Shown here: positions 7,229-15,845 of the stretch, piece by piece
Position numbering within the stretch: the stretch's first letter is position 1
How the letters are laid out: the number at the start of each line of letters is the position of its first letter
Assembly: GCF_000717995.1 (NCBI RefSeq)
Contig: NZ_JODM01000001.1
Location: forward strand, 791,468 to 855,467
DNA: 64,000 nt
Source of the DNA: Streptomyces violaceorubidus
Lineage (GTDB): Bacteria; Actinomycetota; Actinomycetes; Streptomycetales; Streptomycetaceae
Direction of reading: 5' to 3'
The notes under the pieces: model-generated
What the model was told of the DNA's origin: nothing
What the model saw: only the letters and a program-made list of their open reading frames with translations
The model's database searches: none
Program-made: the position numbers and the translations under genes

Positions 7229-8947
7229 ATGGCCAGGGAATTTCAACGCGGCCACAAGGCCAGGATCAGTGACCTCACGGCGGGCACGGATCTGTACGTA
7301 GGCGTGCAGATCTCCGGCCCCGGGCTGAGCTTCGACATCAGCTGCTTCGGTCTCGACGCGGACGAGCGGTTGTCGGACGACCGGTACTTCGTCTTCTTCA
7401 ACCAGCCGAAGACCCCGGAGGAGTCCGTCCAGCTCCTGGGTGCGCAGGCGGGTGACACGGAATCCTTCCGGGTCACCCTGGACAGGATCCCGCAGCAGAT
7501 CCAGAAGCTGTCCTTCACCGCGACGATCGACGGCGCGGGGCAGATGTCGCAGGTGGGATCCGGGTACATCCGGATCGTCGCGGGCGGCGAGGAGGTGGCC
7601 CGGTACCCCTTCAGCGGCGCCGAGTTCTCCACCGAGCGTGCCGTGATGCTGGGCGACTTCTACTTGAAGGACGTGTGGCGGTTCGCCGCCGTCGGTCAGG
7701 GCTTCGACGGCGGTCTCGACGCGCTGCTCAGGAACTTCGGCGGCGAGGTGGCCGAGGACGAGGCACCCGCCCCCCAGCAGCCGCAGGCCGGTGGCGCACC
7801 GGGCTTCGCCCCGCCCGCCCAGGCCTCGGCACCGCCCGCCTTCGGCGCGCCCGCCGCGCCCGCACCGGCTCCGGCCCCCGCCCAGTCCGCCCCGCAGGGC
7901 TTCGCCCCGCCGCCCGTGGCCCCGCCGTCGGCTCCCGCTCCGGCGCCCGGGCCCGACGTGCACGCCGCGCAGACCATCGTCGCGCCCATGAGCACGCCGT
8001 CCGGCGGTGCCCCGGTGCCGCCCCCCGCCCCGGCGCCCGCGCCGTACGGTCGGCCCGGTCATCAGCCGCCGTACGGTCAGGTCCCCGGCCAGAGCGCGCC
8101 GCCGCCCCCCGGCTACGGCCAGCCGCAGGCCCCCCAGGCACCGGCCCCGCCGCCGGGATACGGCCAGCCGACCGCCCCTCCCGGCTACGGCCAGCCCGGC
8201 CCGCCCGTGGGCCACGGCCAGCCCGCACCCCCGCCCGGCTACGGCCAGCTGCCTCCCCAGGGCACGCCCCAGGGAGCACCGCAGGGCGCCGGTGTGACCG
8301 CGGCGCTCCAGCAGTTCCGGGAGACCGCGCCCGGGCAGCGCTGGACGCAGCAGAACAAGAAGCTGGTCCGCGTCGACCTCGGAGCGGAGGGTCAGCCCGT
8401 GCTCGCCCGGCAGGGCAGCATGGTGCTCTACCAGGGCAAGGTCGACTTCAGCTACAAGGGCGCCGGATTCGCCGGCCGGGTCGTGGGCAACGCGACCGGT
8501 CAGGAGATGCAGCTGATGCGCTGCACCGGCAAGGGACAGGTCTTCCTCGCCGACAACTCCGCGATGCTGCACCCCATCGAGCTCCAGGGCGACGCCGTGT
8601 GCGTCTCCGCGGAGAACGTCCTGGCCTTCGACGAGAGCCTTCAGTACGAGGTCCGCCGCATCGAAGGGCACGGCATCCCGGGCGGCGCGCTGTTCACGAT
8701 GCAGTTCCAGGGCACCGGCACGATCGTCGTCAAGACGCGCGGTGTGCCCGTGGTGCTGCCGGTCACGCCCACGACCTTCGCCGACTGCAACGCCGTCGTC
8801 GCCTGGTCCGCCGCCGCCCAGGTGGTCGTCTCCAGCCAGGTGCGGATGCGCCGCAACTCCTACGCGGGCGACACGGGCGAGAGCGTCAACCTGCAGTTCC
8901 GGGCCGCGCCCGGCAGCTTCGTCGTCGTCCAGCCGTACGAGATCTGA
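7229..8947 (+). CDS. TerD domain - Pro/Gln/Tyr-rich linker - AIM24 domain fusion
   Basis: A 572-aa protein in three parts. Residues 1-175 are a TerD (tellurite/stress, calcium-binding fold) domain containing SFDISCFGLDAD and FFNQP. Residues 180-350 are a low-complexity linker rich in Pro, Ala, Gly, Gln and Tyr, with several PPGYGQ-type repeats in its second half. Residues 355-572 are an AIM24 domain (QLMRCTGKGQVFLAD). TerD proteins act in poorly understood membrane-associated stress systems. The linker looks disordered and could drive self-association. Two AIM24 paralogues follow at 13 and 17 bases, so one operon is likely. GGGGGA lies upstream of the ATG. Confidence 0.9.
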   Translation: MAREFQRGHKARISDLTAGTDLYVGVQISGPGLSFDISCFGLDADERLSDDRYFVFFNQPKTPEESVQLLGAQAGDTESFRVTLDRIPQQIQKLSFTATIDGAGQMSQVGSGYIRIVAGGEEVARYPFSGAEFSTERAVMLGDFYLKDVWRFAAVGQGFDGGLDALLRNFGGEVAEDEAPAPQQPQAGGAPGFAPPAQASAPPAFGAPAAPAPAPAPAQSAPQGFAPPPVAPPSAPAPAPGPDVHAAQTIVAPMSTPSGGAPVPPPAPAPAPYGRPGHQPPYGQVPGQSAPPPPGYGQPQAPQAPAPPPGYGQPTAPPGYGQPGPPVGHGQPAPPPGYGQLPPQGTPQGAPQGAGVTAALQQFRETAPGQRWTQQNKKLVRVDLGAEGQPVLARQGSMVLYQGKVDFSYKGAGFAGRVVGNATGQEMQLMRCTGKGQVFLADNSAMLHPIELQGDAVCVSAENVLAFDESLQYEVRRIEGHGIPGGALFTMQFQGTGTIVVKTRGVPVVLPVTPTTFADCNAVVAWSAAAQVVVSSQVRMRRNSYAGDTGESVNLQFRAAPGSFVVVQPYEI

Positions 8948-8960
8948 GGGAGAGCCCGAC

Positions 8961-9641
8961 ATGAACCAGCCGCTCGCGGGCTACGCTCCCGCACCCGTCG
9001 CCGCCCGCATGGAGAACCACGGCAACCACATGCTGAAGGTCGCCATGCAGACCGGAAACGACCTCCTCGCGCGCGTGGGCTCGATGGTCGCCTACGAGGG
9101 CTTCGTCCAGTACGAGCCCAACCCGCCGGCCGTCCGCCAGATCGCCAAGGACTGGATGACCGGCGAGGGCGCGCCCCTGATGAAGTGCTCCGGCGACGGA
9201 CTGCTCTATCTCGCCGACTACGGCGCCAACGTCGTCGTCATCAACCTCAACGGCGACGGGATCTCCGTCAACGCCACCAACCTGCTCGCCTTCGACGCCC
9301 ACCTGACGTGGGGCGTGGAGCGGGTCAAGGGCCTGGCGAAGTTCGCCGGACAGGGGCTGTGGAACACCAAGATCTCCGGGCAGGGCTGGGTCGCGCTCAC
9401 CTCCCGGGGCAAGCCGATCGTGGTCGACTGCGGCGGCGGCGAGGACGAGACCTATGTCGACCCCGACGCGCTCGTCGCCTGGTCCCCGAACCTCAAGGTG
9501 AAGGGCAAGCGCAGCTTCAAGGCGCAGTCGCTGATCGGCCGCGGCAGCGGCGAGGCCTTCCAGATGGCCTTCTCCGGTCAGGGCATCGTCGTCGTCCAGC
9601 CCAGCGAGGACAGCACCGACCGACTCCGGGTCCGGGGCTGA
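8961..9641 (+). CDS. AIM24 family protein (first stand-alone copy)
   Basis: A 226-aa single AIM24 beta-sandwich domain with the conserved LMKCSGDGLLYLADYG segment and a C-terminal GQGIVVVQPSED. The Shine-Dalgarno GAGGGAGAG stands before the ATG. It is related to the C-terminal domain of the upstream fusion and to the next gene, so the cluster grew by duplication. The AIM24 name comes from a yeast mitochondrial membrane-organisation protein. The bacterial function is unknown and I assign none. Confidence 0.88.
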   Translation: MNQPLAGYAPAPVAARMENHGNHMLKVAMQTGNDLLARVGSMVAYEGFVQYEPNPPAVRQIAKDWMTGEGAPLMKCSGDGLLYLADYGANVVVINLNGDGISVNATNLLAFDAHLTWGVERVKGLAKFAGQGLWNTKISGQGWVALTSRGKPIVVDCGGGEDETYVDPDALVAWSPNLKVKGKRSFKAQSLIGRGSGEAFQMAFSGQGIVVVQPSEDSTDRLRVRG

Positions 9642-9658
9642 GGGGGAGCCAGAACATC

Positions 9659-10414
9659 ATGCAGAGCCCGATTTTCGCCTACAACGACCAGCAGTCCCAG
9701 GAAGCCTGGAGCCTGCAGAACAAGCACATGCTCCGCGTCGCGCTGACCGGCCACGACGACGTGCTCGCCCGCAAGGGCACGATGGTCGCCTACCAGGGGC
9801 TCGTCGAGTTCGACGCCGAGTACCAGAGCAACAACCAGTCACGCGCGCGTGCGCACACCGGTGAGGGACTGGACCTGATGCGCTGCCACGGGCAGGGCAC
9901 GGTCTACTTCTCCAACCTCGCCCAGTGCGTCCACGTCGTGGACGTCGACCAGGACGGTCTCACCGTCGACAGCAGCTACGTGCTCGCGATGGACTCGAAC
10001 CTGCACCACGAGGTCATCGCGGTCGACAGCCTCTACGGCATCTCCGGCTCGGGGAAGTACCAGCTCAACATCACCGGCCGGGGCAAGGTCGCCCTGATCA
10101 CCTCGGGCTCCCCCCTGCTCCTGCAGGTGACGCCCGACAAGTACGTCAACTGCGACGCCGACGCGATCGTCGCCTGGTCCACCGGCCTGCGCGTGCAGAT
10201 GCAGGCCCAGACGCACTCCTCCGGGGTGTGGCGGCGCCGGGGCAGCACCGGGGAGGGCTGGGAGCTGAGCTTCATGGGCAGCGGCTTCGCCCTCGTCCAG
10301 CCCAGCGAGCTGCTGCCGCCGCAGAACGCCCAGGTCGGACAGGGGGTCGCCGCCCAGTTCGGCATGGGGCAGCACGGGGCCCGCGGTCAGAACCAGGGCA
10401 ACGTCTGGAGCTGA
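9659..10414 (+). CDS. AIM24 family protein (second stand-alone copy)
   Basis: A 251-aa AIM24 domain protein with DLMRCHGQGTVYFSN, SGKYQLNITGRGKVALIT and a C-terminal SGFALVQPSELLPP, plus a Gly/Gln-rich tail of about 30 residues. GAGGGGGAG lies upstream of the ATG. It is the last gene of the TerD-AIM24 cluster, and a strong inverted repeat follows. The three AIM24 domains differ clearly in sequence, so the duplications are old, and the products may form a hetero-oligomer (inference). Confidence 0.88.
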   Translation: MQSPIFAYNDQQSQEAWSLQNKHMLRVALTGHDDVLARKGTMVAYQGLVEFDAEYQSNNQSRARAHTGEGLDLMRCHGQGTVYFSNLAQCVHVVDVDQDGLTVDSSYVLAMDSNLHHEVIAVDSLYGISGSGKYQLNITGRGKVALITSGSPLLLQVTPDKYVNCDADAIVAWSTGLRVQMQAQTHSSGVWRRRGSTGEGWELSFMGSGFALVQPSELLPPQNAQVGQGVAAQFGMGQHGARGQNQGNVWS

Positions 10415-10433
10415 GCGCACCCGCGGCCACAGT

Positions 10434-10488
10434 CCGGTAAGGGGCGATCGCGTAAGGGGCGATCGCCAGGGCGGTCACCCCTTACCGG
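10434..10488. terminator. Terminator-like inverted repeat containing a 15-bp tandem repeat
   Basis: CCGGTAAGGGG (10434-10444) pairs with CCCCTTACCGG (10478-10488). Between and overlapping them, GTAAGGGGCGATCGC occurs twice head to tail (10437-10451 and 10452-10466). It lies between convergent genes, and the NUDIX stop codon starts at the next base. Confidence 0.65.
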
Positions 10489-11004
10489 TCACAGGCGGGC
10501 GCGGGTCGCCTCCAGCAGGCGCACGACCGACTCGTCAGCCACGTCCGCGACCTCGGCGTACGGGAACCAGCGCAGGTCGAGGGACTCGTCGCTGATCACC
10601 TCCACGGCCCCCTCGGGAGCCAGGGCCGCGTACTGGACGTCCAGGTGCCAGGCACAGGGCGTGTGGTGGCGGTCCAGCCGCACGGGGCCACCGGACAGCA
10701 GGGTCAGTCCCGCGATGCCCGACTCCTCCGTGCCCTCGCGCAGGGCCGCCCGGGCCAGCGTCTCGTCGACCGGCTCGCAGTGACCGCCCATCTGCAGCCA
10801 CATACGCATCTTCCTGTGCAGGGTGAGCAGGACCCGCTCGCGCGAGGGATCGATCACCAGGGCGCTCGCCGTGACGTGCCCGTCCGCGCACGCCTTCCAC
10901 ATCCCGTCCGGGTGGGTGGCGAGATGGTCCAGGTAGACCTGTCGCAGCCCGTGCTGGCCCTCGTACGCCTTCAGGACCAGGACCGCGTCGTCGTGGAGGC
11001 TCAC
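10489..11004 (-). CDS. NUDIX hydrolase
   Basis: A 171-aa pyrophosphohydrolase-fold protein. The NUDIX box is complete (GGHCEPVDETLARAALREGT followed by EESGI, about residues 73-97), so the metal-binding glutamates are present. Such enzymes cleave nucleoside diphosphates linked to another moiety; the substrate cannot be predicted. The GTG start overlaps the TGA of the upstream DUF2342 gene (GTGA), so the two are translationally coupled. Confidence 0.88.
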   Translation of the reverse strand: MSLHDDAVLVLKAYEGQHGLRQVYLDHLATHPDGMWKACADGHVTASALVIDPSRERVLLTLHRKMRMWLQMGGHCEPVDETLARAALREGTEESGIAGLTLLSGGPVRLDRHHTPCAWHLDVQYAALAPEGAVEVISDESLDLRWFPYAEVADVADESVVRLLEATRARL

Positions 11005-12443
11005 TCGCCGCCTTCGCCCTTGGTCTCGTCCCCGCTCTCGCCCGGGTCCTTCTTCTTCAGGTCGGGCTTGCCCGCCGCCTCGCCGAGCATCTTGTCCAGC
11101 TCGGAGAAGTCGAGCTGCTCGCGGTGCACGAAGCCGTCCGGGTCGTCCAGGTCGGTCGCGGTCGGCAGCATGTCCGGGTGGGCCCACAGGCCGTCCCGGC
11201 CGTCGACACCGTGCGCGTCCGTCAGCGACGCCCACAGGCGGGAGGCGTCGCGCAGCCGGCGCGGGCGCAGCTCCAGACCGATCAGAGTCGCGAACGTCTG
11301 CTCCGCGGGACCGCCCGAGGCGCGACGGCGGCGCAGCGTCTCGCGCAGCGCGTCGGCGGAGGACAGACGCGGCTTGGCGGCGGTGTGCACCACCGCGTCC
11401 ACCCAGCCCTCCACGAGCGCCAGGGCCGTCTCCAGACGGGCCAGGGCCGCCTTCTGCTCCGGAGTGTCCTCCGGCTGGAACATGCCCTGCTGGAGAGCCT
11501 CCTGCAGCTGCTCGGGGTTCTGCGGGTCGAACTGGCCGACCACGTCCTCCAGCTTGGCCGTGTCGACCTTGATGCCACGGGCGTAGCCCTCGACGGCGCC
11601 GAACAGGTGCGAGCGCAGCCACGGCACATGCGCGAAGAGGCGCTGGTGGGCGGCCTCGCGCAGGGCCAGGTACAGCCGCACCTCGTCCTGCGGCACACCG
11701 AGGTCCTTGCCGAACGACTCGATGTTCACCGGCAGCAGCGCGGCCTTGCCGGCCGGGCCGAGCGGCAGGCCCACGTCGGTCGAGCCGACGACCTCGCCGG
11801 CGAGCACGCCGACGGCCTGTCCGATCTGCGTGCCGAACATCGCGCCGCCCATGGAGCGCATCATGCCGATCAGCGGGCCGGCCATGGCCTGCATCTCCTC
11901 CGGCAGGACGTCACCCATGGCGTTGCCGACGCGCTCGGCGACCGGGTCGACCAGCTCGCGCCAGGCGGGCAGGGTGGCCTCGACCCACTCCGCGCGGCTC
12001 CAGGCGACGGCGGTGCCCGCGCCCGACGGCAGGGCCGTCGCGTCGTCGAGCCACAGGTCGGCCAGGCGCACCGCCTCCTGGACGGCATTGCGCTCGGCGG
12101 GACCGACACTGGCGTCCTTGCGGCCGTCCGGCGTGCCCTGGGAGACCGTCTGGCGGGCGATCTGCTTGGCCATGTCCCAGTTCACCGGGCCGCCCTCGTA
12201 GGAGAGCATCTGGCCGAGCTGCTGGAACGCGGCGCCCAGGTCGTTGGGGTTCATGGAACCGAACATGGCAGCGAACGGGTTGTCCGCGCCGGGGCCGCCC
12301 AGGCCTCCGGCTCCGGACATCCCGAAACCGAACGGGTTGGCCGGTCCCTGACCACCGCCGCTCTGCTGGTCCTTCTTCTTGCCCTCGTCGCCGTCGTCCG
12401 GCTCCTCCGGCGGAAGGCCGAATCCGAATGGGGTGTCACTCAC
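11001..12443 (-). CDS. Zinc-dependent metalloprotease-like protein (DUF2342 / TIGR03624 family)
   Basis: A 480-aa actinobacterial protein of the DUF2342 group, which is often annotated as a hydrolase or as linked to F420. The N-terminal 90 residues are disordered and rich in Gly, Pro and Asn (repeated NPFGFG/NPFAAM). The folded part has the family segments LREAAHQRLFAHVPWLR and LVEGWVDAVVHTAA, which carry the His and Glu residues thought to bind metal. No signal peptide is seen. The GTG at 12443 (VSDTPFGFG) is chosen because GAGGAA precedes it. The acidic C-terminal tail ends at the coupled NUDIX gene. Confidence 0.82.
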   Translation of the reverse strand: MSDTPFGFGLPPEEPDDGDEGKKKDQQSGGGQGPANPFGFGMSGAGGLGGPGADNPFAAMFGSMNPNDLGAAFQQLGQMLSYEGGPVNWDMAKQIARQTVSQGTPDGRKDASVGPAERNAVQEAVRLADLWLDDATALPSGAGTAVAWSRAEWVEATLPAWRELVDPVAERVGNAMGDVLPEEMQAMAGPLIGMMRSMGGAMFGTQIGQAVGVLAGEVVGSTDVGLPLGPAGKAALLPVNIESFGKDLGVPQDEVRLYLALREAAHQRLFAHVPWLRSHLFGAVEGYARGIKVDTAKLEDVVGQFDPQNPEQLQEALQQGMFQPEDTPEQKAALARLETALALVEGWVDAVVHTAAKPRLSSADALRETLRRRRASGGPAEQTFATLIGLELRPRRLRDASRLWASLTDAHGVDGRDGLWAHPDMLPTATDLDDPDGFVHREQLDFSELDKMLGEAAGKPDLKKKDPGESGDETKGEGGE

Positions 12444-12635
12444 GGGGTTCCTCGGCTGGTAAGGCCACCGGTTCTTTCCGGCGGCACGGCTGCCCGACTT
12501 CACCACCCAGCGTAGACACCCGAAGCCGTTCGGGCCTCGGTGCTTCGCCGACTGACGGCCTGCGGCAGGATGGATGCCACCTGGTACGCACGCGTCGCTC
12601 GCGCTCGTACTGAAGACAACCTCTGGAGACGCCCG

Positions 12636-13757
12636 GTGAGTTCCCCAGATCCGCAGGTTCGCGCAGCGCGAAACCAGTCAACCAGCTCCGCCCGCCCCGG
12701 CGCGCGCGGACCCGTCGTCGCGGTCACCGGTGCCGCGTCCGGGGTCGGGGCCCTGCTCACCGAGCGGCTCGCCGCGTCCGCCGAGGTCAGGCAGGTCGTG
12801 GCCATCGACGAACGGCGCGGGGCGTGCGAGGCGGCCCAGTGGCAGATCCTGGACGTACGGGACCCGGCCATCGCCGAGAAACTGCGTGGTGCGGACGTCG
12901 TGGTGCACCTGGCGCTCGACCTCGACCTGGAGACCGACGCGGCCGCCCGTACGGCTTACAACGTCCGGGGGACGCAGACCGTTCTGACCGCCGCGGCGGC
13001 GGCCGGGGTGCACCGTGTCGTGCTGTGCACCTCCGCGATGGTCTACGGCGCCCTCCCGGACAACGAGCTGCCGCTGTCCGAGGACGCCGAGCTGCGCGCC
13101 ACGGCCGAGGCCACGGGCGTCGGGGACCTGCTGGAGATCGAGCGGCTCGCGCGACGCGCGCCCCGGGCGCATCCCGGCCTGAACGTCACCGTGGTGCGGC
13201 CCGCCGTACTGGTCGGAGGCGTGGACACCGCGCTGACCAGGTACTTCGAGTCGCCCCGGCTGCTGGTCGTGGCCGGATCGCGGCCCGCCTGGCAGTTCTG
13301 CCACGTCGACGACCTGTGCAGTGCCCTGGAGTACGCCGTCCTGGAGAAGGCCGACGGTGAGCTGGCCGTCGGGTGCGACGGCTGGCTGGAGCAGGAGGAG
13401 GTCGAGGAGCTCAGCGGCATCCGGCGGATGGAGCTGCCCTCCGCGGTCGCGCTCGGCGCGGCGGCCCGGCTGCACCGGATCGGACTGACGCCCTCCCCGG
13501 CGGGGGACCTGGCGTACACGATGTACCCCTGGGTCGTGAGCGGCAGCCGCCTGCACGACGCCGGATGGCGTCCCAAGCACACGAACGAGGAGGTCCTGGC
13601 GGAGCTGCTGGAGGAGGTCTCCGGGCGGCACACGGTCGCCGGCCGGCGCCTGGGGCGCAAGGACGCGACGGCGGCGGGGGCCGCGGGCGCGACGGTGGCG
13701 CTGCTGGGCGCGGCCGCGGTGGTGCGCCGCGCGCGCAAGGCCCGGCGCCGCATCTGA
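12636..13757 (+). CDS. NAD-dependent epimerase/dehydratase (extended SDR) with C-terminal membrane tail
   Basis: A 373-aa extended short-chain dehydrogenase/reductase. The Rossmann motif VTGAASGVGALL lies at about residue 32. D-VVHLA and a region around MVYGALPDNELPLSE follow the SDR order, but the catalytic YxxxK is not obvious, so it may bind rather than convert its ligand. The last 30 residues (AAGAAGATVALLGAAAVVRRA, then basic) look like a tail anchor or a short membrane helix with an Arg-rich cytoplasmic end. The GTG start has CTGGAG upstream. The gene is divergent from the DUF2342 gene. The substrate is unknown. Confidence 0.82.
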   Translation: MSSPDPQVRAARNQSTSSARPGARGPVVAVTGAASGVGALLTERLAASAEVRQVVAIDERRGACEAAQWQILDVRDPAIAEKLRGADVVVHLALDLDLETDAAARTAYNVRGTQTVLTAAAAAGVHRVVLCTSAMVYGALPDNELPLSEDAELRATAEATGVGDLLEIERLARRAPRAHPGLNVTVVRPAVLVGGVDTALTRYFESPRLLVVAGSRPAWQFCHVDDLCSALEYAVLEKADGELAVGCDGWLEQEEVEELSGIRRMELPSAVALGAAARLHRIGLTPSPAGDLAYTMYPWVVSGSRLHDAGWRPKHTNEEVLAELLEEVSGRHTVAGRRLGRKDATAAGAAGATVALLGAAAVVRRARKARRRI

Positions 13758-13882
13758 GCGGGGCACCGGTCGGCCGGCCGCCCCTGCCGGCGGCTTCCTG
13801 GAGGAGGCTCCAACGCCGTACGCGCGCGTGCCGGACGATCACGCTGTTCCGCACCGTCAGTGGCGTGGGGCACGATGGGCGT

Positions 13883-14341
13883 ATGGCAACCACGAACGAC
13901 CACCCCGGTGAGCTGGCCGCAGCGGACCCCGTCAAGCTGATCGGCATCCGCGAGACCCCCCTGTCCGTGGACGAGGTCTTCCGCGCGGTCGGGGACGACG
14001 CGTCCGGCGGCACCGCGCTGTTCGTGGGCACCGTGCGCAACCACGACGGCGGCACCGACGTCGACCGGCTCGGGTACTCGTGCCACCCGAGCGCCGAGGC
14101 CGAGATGCGGCGGATCGCCGAGAAGGTCGTCGCCGAGTACCCCGTACGGGCGCTCGCGGCGGTGCACCGGGTGGGGGACCTGGAGGTCGGGGACCTCGCG
14201 GTGGTCGTCGCCGTGTCCTGCCCGCACCGGGGCGAGGCCTTCGACGCCTGCCGGATGCTGATCGACGACCTGAAGCACGAGGTGCCCATCTGGAAGCATC
14301 AGACGTTCTCCGACGGTACCGAGGAATGGGTGGGCGCCTAG
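13883..14341 (+). CDS. moaE: Molybdopterin synthase catalytic subunit MoaE
   Basis: A 152-aa large subunit of molybdopterin synthase, which together with MoaD inserts dithiolene sulfur into precursor Z during molybdenum cofactor synthesis. Conserved segments are LFVGTVRNHDGG, HRVGDLEVGD, SCPHRGEAF and the lysine-bearing VPIWKHQTF near the C-terminus. MoaD and other moa genes are not in the window, as is usual for a scattered streptomycete pathway. The N-terminal 25 residues are an unconserved extension. Confidence 0.93.
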   Translation: MATTNDHPGELAAADPVKLIGIRETPLSVDEVFRAVGDDASGGTALFVGTVRNHDGGTDVDRLGYSCHPSAEAEMRRIAEKVVAEYPVRALAAVHRVGDLEVGDLAVVVAVSCPHRGEAFDACRMLIDDLKHEVPIWKHQTFSDGTEEWVGA

Positions 14342-14481
14342 GGCCTCCGGCCCGGTGGCGGAGCGGCGCCCGGCCCGTGGCTCCGGTTGCGTAACCCGCC
14401 CCCCGGCGTGAGCGTTGTCACTGCGAATGGTTAATCTGCTGATCAGTCAGTCGCGGACGCTCATGGGGTTGGGAGGTCGGC

Positions 14482-14646
14482 ATGGCAGCGCTTGCCTGGT
14501 TGCTCATTCCGCTGGTGGCCGCTGTCGGTGCGGGCCTGTGGGGCAGTTGGGCCAACCGGACCCGCAAGGCGCGGAGCGACGGTCCCGAACTGGACGGGTA
14601 CGCCCGGTTCCGTGAGGCCATGGAGAAGCCCCGCACGGGTGCCTGA
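14482..14646 (+). CDS. Small single-pass membrane protein, 54 aa
   Basis: It begins MAALAWLLIPLVAAVGAGLW, a clear transmembrane helix, followed by a basic stretch (NRTRKARS) and a polar tail containing ELDGYARFREAM. GGGAGG lies 5 bases before the ATG. Codon positions show normal GC bias, so I consider it real despite its size. It lies between moaE and a secreted protease gene on the same strand. The function is unknown. Confidence 0.75.
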   Translation: MAALAWLLIPLVAAVGAGLWGSWANRTRKARSDGPELDGYARFREAMEKPRTGA

Positions 14647-14707
14647 CGGCCTCCCCGGGGCCCCGCCCTGACGGTGCTCCGACAGCAGGGTCCCGTACTG
14701 TCGTGCC

Positions 14708-15802
14708 ATGCCACGCCGCACCGCGACGATGCTCGCCTCCACCCTGATGCTGATCGCGCTCCTGTGCGCGGGTGTGTTCATCCCCGTGCCGTATTCGGAG
14801 ATGTCACCCGGGCCGACGGTGAACACCCTGGGGGACCACGACGGCGAGCCGGTGCTCCAGATCACCGGCCACAAGACCTACGAGGCGAGCGGTCATCTGA
14901 ACATGACCACCGTCCGGGTCACCAGCGCCGAGTACAAGATGAACCTCGTGGAGGCCGTCTACGGCTGGCTGGCCCACGACAACGCCGTGGTGCCGCACGA
15001 CACCCTCTACCCGGACGGCAAGACCGAGGAGGAGGCCACCCAGGAGAACGCGGAGGAGTTCAGCCAGTCCCAGGAGAGCGCGAAGGTGGCCGCCCTGAAG
15101 GCGCTGGACATCCCGGTGAAGTCCTGGGTGGTCGTCTCCGCCGTCGTCAAGGACTCCCCGTCGCAGGGCAGGCTGCACGCCGGTGACGTGATCAAGGCCG
15201 TGGACGGTACGACCGTCAAGAAGCCCACGGACGTCGCCGAGCTGGTCACCAAGCACGAGCCGGGCGAGGACACCGTCTTCACGATCGTGCCCGCCAAGGA
15301 GCAGGCCGCGGCGGAGAAGGAGGGCCGGACGGCGACGAAGACACAGAAGGTCACGGTCACCACCGAGACCTCCGACGACGCCGGCGAGAAGCGCGCCGTC
15401 GTCGGGATCTCCGCCGGAACCGACCACACGTTCCCGTTCGACATCGACATCAAGCTGGCCGACGTCGGCGGCCCGAGCGCCGGTCTGATGTTCGCCCTCG
15501 GCCTCTACGACAAGCTCACCCCCGGCGACCTCACCGGCGGCAAGTTCGTCGCCGGCACCGGGACGATCGACGACAACGGCAAGGTCGGCCCGATCGGCGG
15601 CATCGGCATGAAGACCATCGGCGCGCACGACAAGGGCGCCCAGTACTTCCTGACCCCCGCGGACAACTGCGCGGCGGCCGCCGAGGACACCCCCGACGGC
15701 CTCACCCTGGTGAAGGTCGACACCATCGACGACGCCCTCGGCGCGCTGAAGGACATCCGCTCCGGAAAGACCGCCGACCTGCCGAAGTGCTCGCAGAGCT
15801 GA
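14708..15802 (+). CDS. Membrane-anchored PDZ and Lon-like (S16) serine protease, YlbL family
   Basis: A 364-aa extracytoplasmic protease. Residues 8-28 are a signal anchor, a PDZ domain spans roughly 125-215 (GRLHAGDVIKAVDG), and a Lon-type protease domain follows. The catalytic dyad is visible: Ser257 in GGPSAGLM and Lys302 in GGIGMKTIGA, with the usual spacing of about 45 residues. Unlike Lon there is no AAA+ domain, so it acts outside the membrane without ATP. The substrate is unknown. An inserted charged segment (about 200-225) rich in Lys and Glu lies between the two domains. Confidence 0.92.
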   Translation: MPRRTATMLASTLMLIALLCAGVFIPVPYSEMSPGPTVNTLGDHDGEPVLQITGHKTYEASGHLNMTTVRVTSAEYKMNLVEAVYGWLAHDNAVVPHDTLYPDGKTEEEATQENAEEFSQSQESAKVAALKALDIPVKSWVVVSAVVKDSPSQGRLHAGDVIKAVDGTTVKKPTDVAELVTKHEPGEDTVFTIVPAKEQAAAEKEGRTATKTQKVTVTTETSDDAGEKRAVVGISAGTDHTFPFDIDIKLADVGGPSAGLMFALGLYDKLTPGDLTGGKFVAGTGTIDDNGKVGPIGGIGMKTIGAHDKGAQYFLTPADNCAAAAEDTPDGLTLVKVDTIDDALGALKDIRSGKTADLPKCSQS

Positions 15803-15845
15803 CCTCGCCCGCACGGCCCTCCCGGCGGTCGGCGTCCGTCGGGGT

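Noticed and set aside
7199..8962. Minus-strand open frame (587 codons) covering the TerD-AIM24 gene
   Set aside because: Mirror of a real gene, with no motif and no ribosome site.
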